A DNA stretch of 64,000 nt from Segetibacter sp. 3557_3 (GTDB lineage: Bacteria; Bacteroidota; Bacteroidia; Chitinophagales; Chitinophagaceae). Shown piece by piece: positions 63,159 to 64,000 of this stretch. The notes beneath the pieces are model-generated. The model was not told where the DNA came from, did not search any database, and was given only the letters and a program-made list of their open reading frames with translations. The DNA lies in contig NZ_SMSK01000005.1 in NCBI RefSeq assembly GCF_004354985.1, positions 248,001 to 312,000 on the forward strand. Direction: 5' to 3'. The position numbers were made by a program, and so were the translations under genes. Within the stretch, counting starts at the first letter, position 1. Every line of letters starts with the position of its first letter.

Positions 63159-63838
63159 GGCAAGGCAGTGCTAAAAGTGCAGCACCTGGTCTCCGGCACA
63201 GTACATATCGCCACCATTCTAAAAACATTCCAACCTGAGCATCCCACAAGCATGCTGTACTGAACTTATCCACAATTACAGCTTTTTTGCTGTATTGCAC
63301 ACCCTGGTTTCGGGTTTCAACGTTACTACCTGGGGGCCTGCTGCTTCACCGATAACCGTAGTAGTTTTTTGAATTCCGGATTAATCTTCAGAATTAATCA
63401 AAAGCCCTGGCTGTTTCCACGGCGGTATGGGAGCGCCATAAACGCACAAGGGCGAAAGGCAATGATCAATCATGTTTTTACACCAACCCAGTTTATGATC
63501 CATTTTAGCCTGGTACAGGAGGGACGCAGAAAACTCCTGGAGATTTACAGGATGCATCAGGATGGTTTAGCTTGGCAGAGTACTATTTTCGGTAACATCT
63601 TACTACATTCCTGCACTATTTAGCAGAACCGATTGCCTTTAGTTTCAACAACTTGCCATGATTGCAAAAACGTATTTGTCAATTACTATAGCGGAGCCTC
63701 GGACAGGTAGTTCCGTTCTTAACCGCATTCCACCACTTTCTCTATTTTACCCCATACTGCGGCGTTAAAAGCAGCGTAAAGGTTATTTATATTGACCTAT
63801 AATACCCGGACGGAAATTCCGAAATCAAATCTCCTTTA
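63159..63838. other. 680-bp stretch without a supported gene
   Basis: Only short frames are found. There is a small ACAGC-TTTTTT-GCTGT hairpin (about 63277-63292). An 84-codon frame at 63369-63623 starts with TTG, has no recognisable motif and no promoter. No copy of the dispersed repeat is present. Confidence 0.6.
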
Positions 63839-64000
63839 ATGAAGCGAACACTTTTATTCAAGAATCTTCTTATTGTCACCATTGTTGCACTCGCCCTGGG
63901 AAGTTGTCGTAAGAAAGCTTTAGATGATTATTATGGCAGGCCCGAAAACCTGGAGCCACCCATTTACCAGCAACTCGCTGCCAAAGGCAATTTTCAAAAC
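63839..64000 (+). CDS. Lipoprotein, probably with fasciclin domain (3' end outside window)
   Basis: The last 54 codons of the window start at the ATG at 63839. A lipoprotein signal (LLIVTIVALALGSC, Cys23) is followed by DDYYGRPENLEPPIYQQLA and AKGNFQN. The 'YY-x-R-P-x-x-LEPPIYQQL-x-x-KGNF' opening is the one I know from fasciclin (FAS1) lipoproteins of Bacteroidota, often encoded next to SusCD-like genes. Only the N-terminus is visible. Confidence 0.75.
   Translation, partial: MKRTLLFKNLLIVTIVALALGSCRKKALDDYYGRPENLEPPIYQQLAAKGNFQN

Noticed and set aside
63369-63623. 84-codon frame starting with TTG in the gap before the fasciclin lipoprotein gene
   Set aside because: No motif, no promoter, no ribosome site; residue composition gives no support, so chance is the simplest explanation.

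Overview
The window looks like chromosome of a Bacteroidota member, most likely family Chitinophagaceae. This rests on moderate GC content, Bacteroidota-type promoters (TTG/TTTG, about 19-20 nt, TAnnTTTG), a PorV homologue with a type IX secretion (T9SS) cargo protein, BshA, DUF4292, a Chitinophagaceae-style ECF sigma/beta-barrel pair, and many short intergenic repeats. There is no prophage, insertion sequence, CRISPR array, rRNA or tRNA that I can support. Most genes are ordinary housekeeping, envelope or catabolic genes.

Layout. 1-10.5 kb: 3' part of topA, sppA, folK, a deoxynucleoside kinase, an MFS exporter, a YkgJ-type Cys-rich protein, lon and a small beta-barrel protein. 10.6-14.3 kb: a candidate 36-codon ORF with its own promoter, then a phytochrome operon (response regulator, heme oxygenase, bacteriophytochrome kinase). 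14.4-25 kb: a T9SS-sorted beta-helix protein, an SDR, a WYL regulator with a DinB protein, a secreted GH127 glycosidase, a 3-methyladenine glycosylase, an EI24 membrane protein and an RsmI-like methyltransferase. 25-33.6 kb: an M28 peptidase, bshA, an EnvC-like M23 protein, a DUF4292 lipoprotein, dut, ispF, porV and a YhcH protein. 33.8-40.4 kb: a PQQ-type sugar dehydrogenase and a TetR-TolC-HlyD-EmrB efflux operon whose operator can be read directly over its promoter.

41-53 kb is the most interesting part. One strand carries, in transcription order, a lipoprotein, an FHA protein, a 34-codon membrane micro-ORF, a PP2C phosphatase with an extracytoplasmic domain, a giant SEDS (FtsW/RodA) polymerase fused to a class B penicillin-binding protein, a second FHA protein and two Ser/Thr kinases. 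The content parallels the actinobacterial fhaA-fhaB-pstP-rodA-pbpA-pknA-pknB locus, but with polymerase and transpeptidase in one polypeptide. It suggests a phosphorylation-controlled peptidoglycan synthase.

53-64 kb: an ECF sigma factor with a membrane-anchored beta-barrel partner, an L-rhamnose catabolic operon (rhaT, fused aldolase/dehydrogenase, rhaM, isomerase, kinase), a rubredoxin-like/MBL protein, and the start of a fasciclin-type lipoprotein. A dispersed intergenic repeat occurs at least five times in the window, twice as an inverted pair that forms a 288-bp MITE-like unit inside the rhamnose locus.
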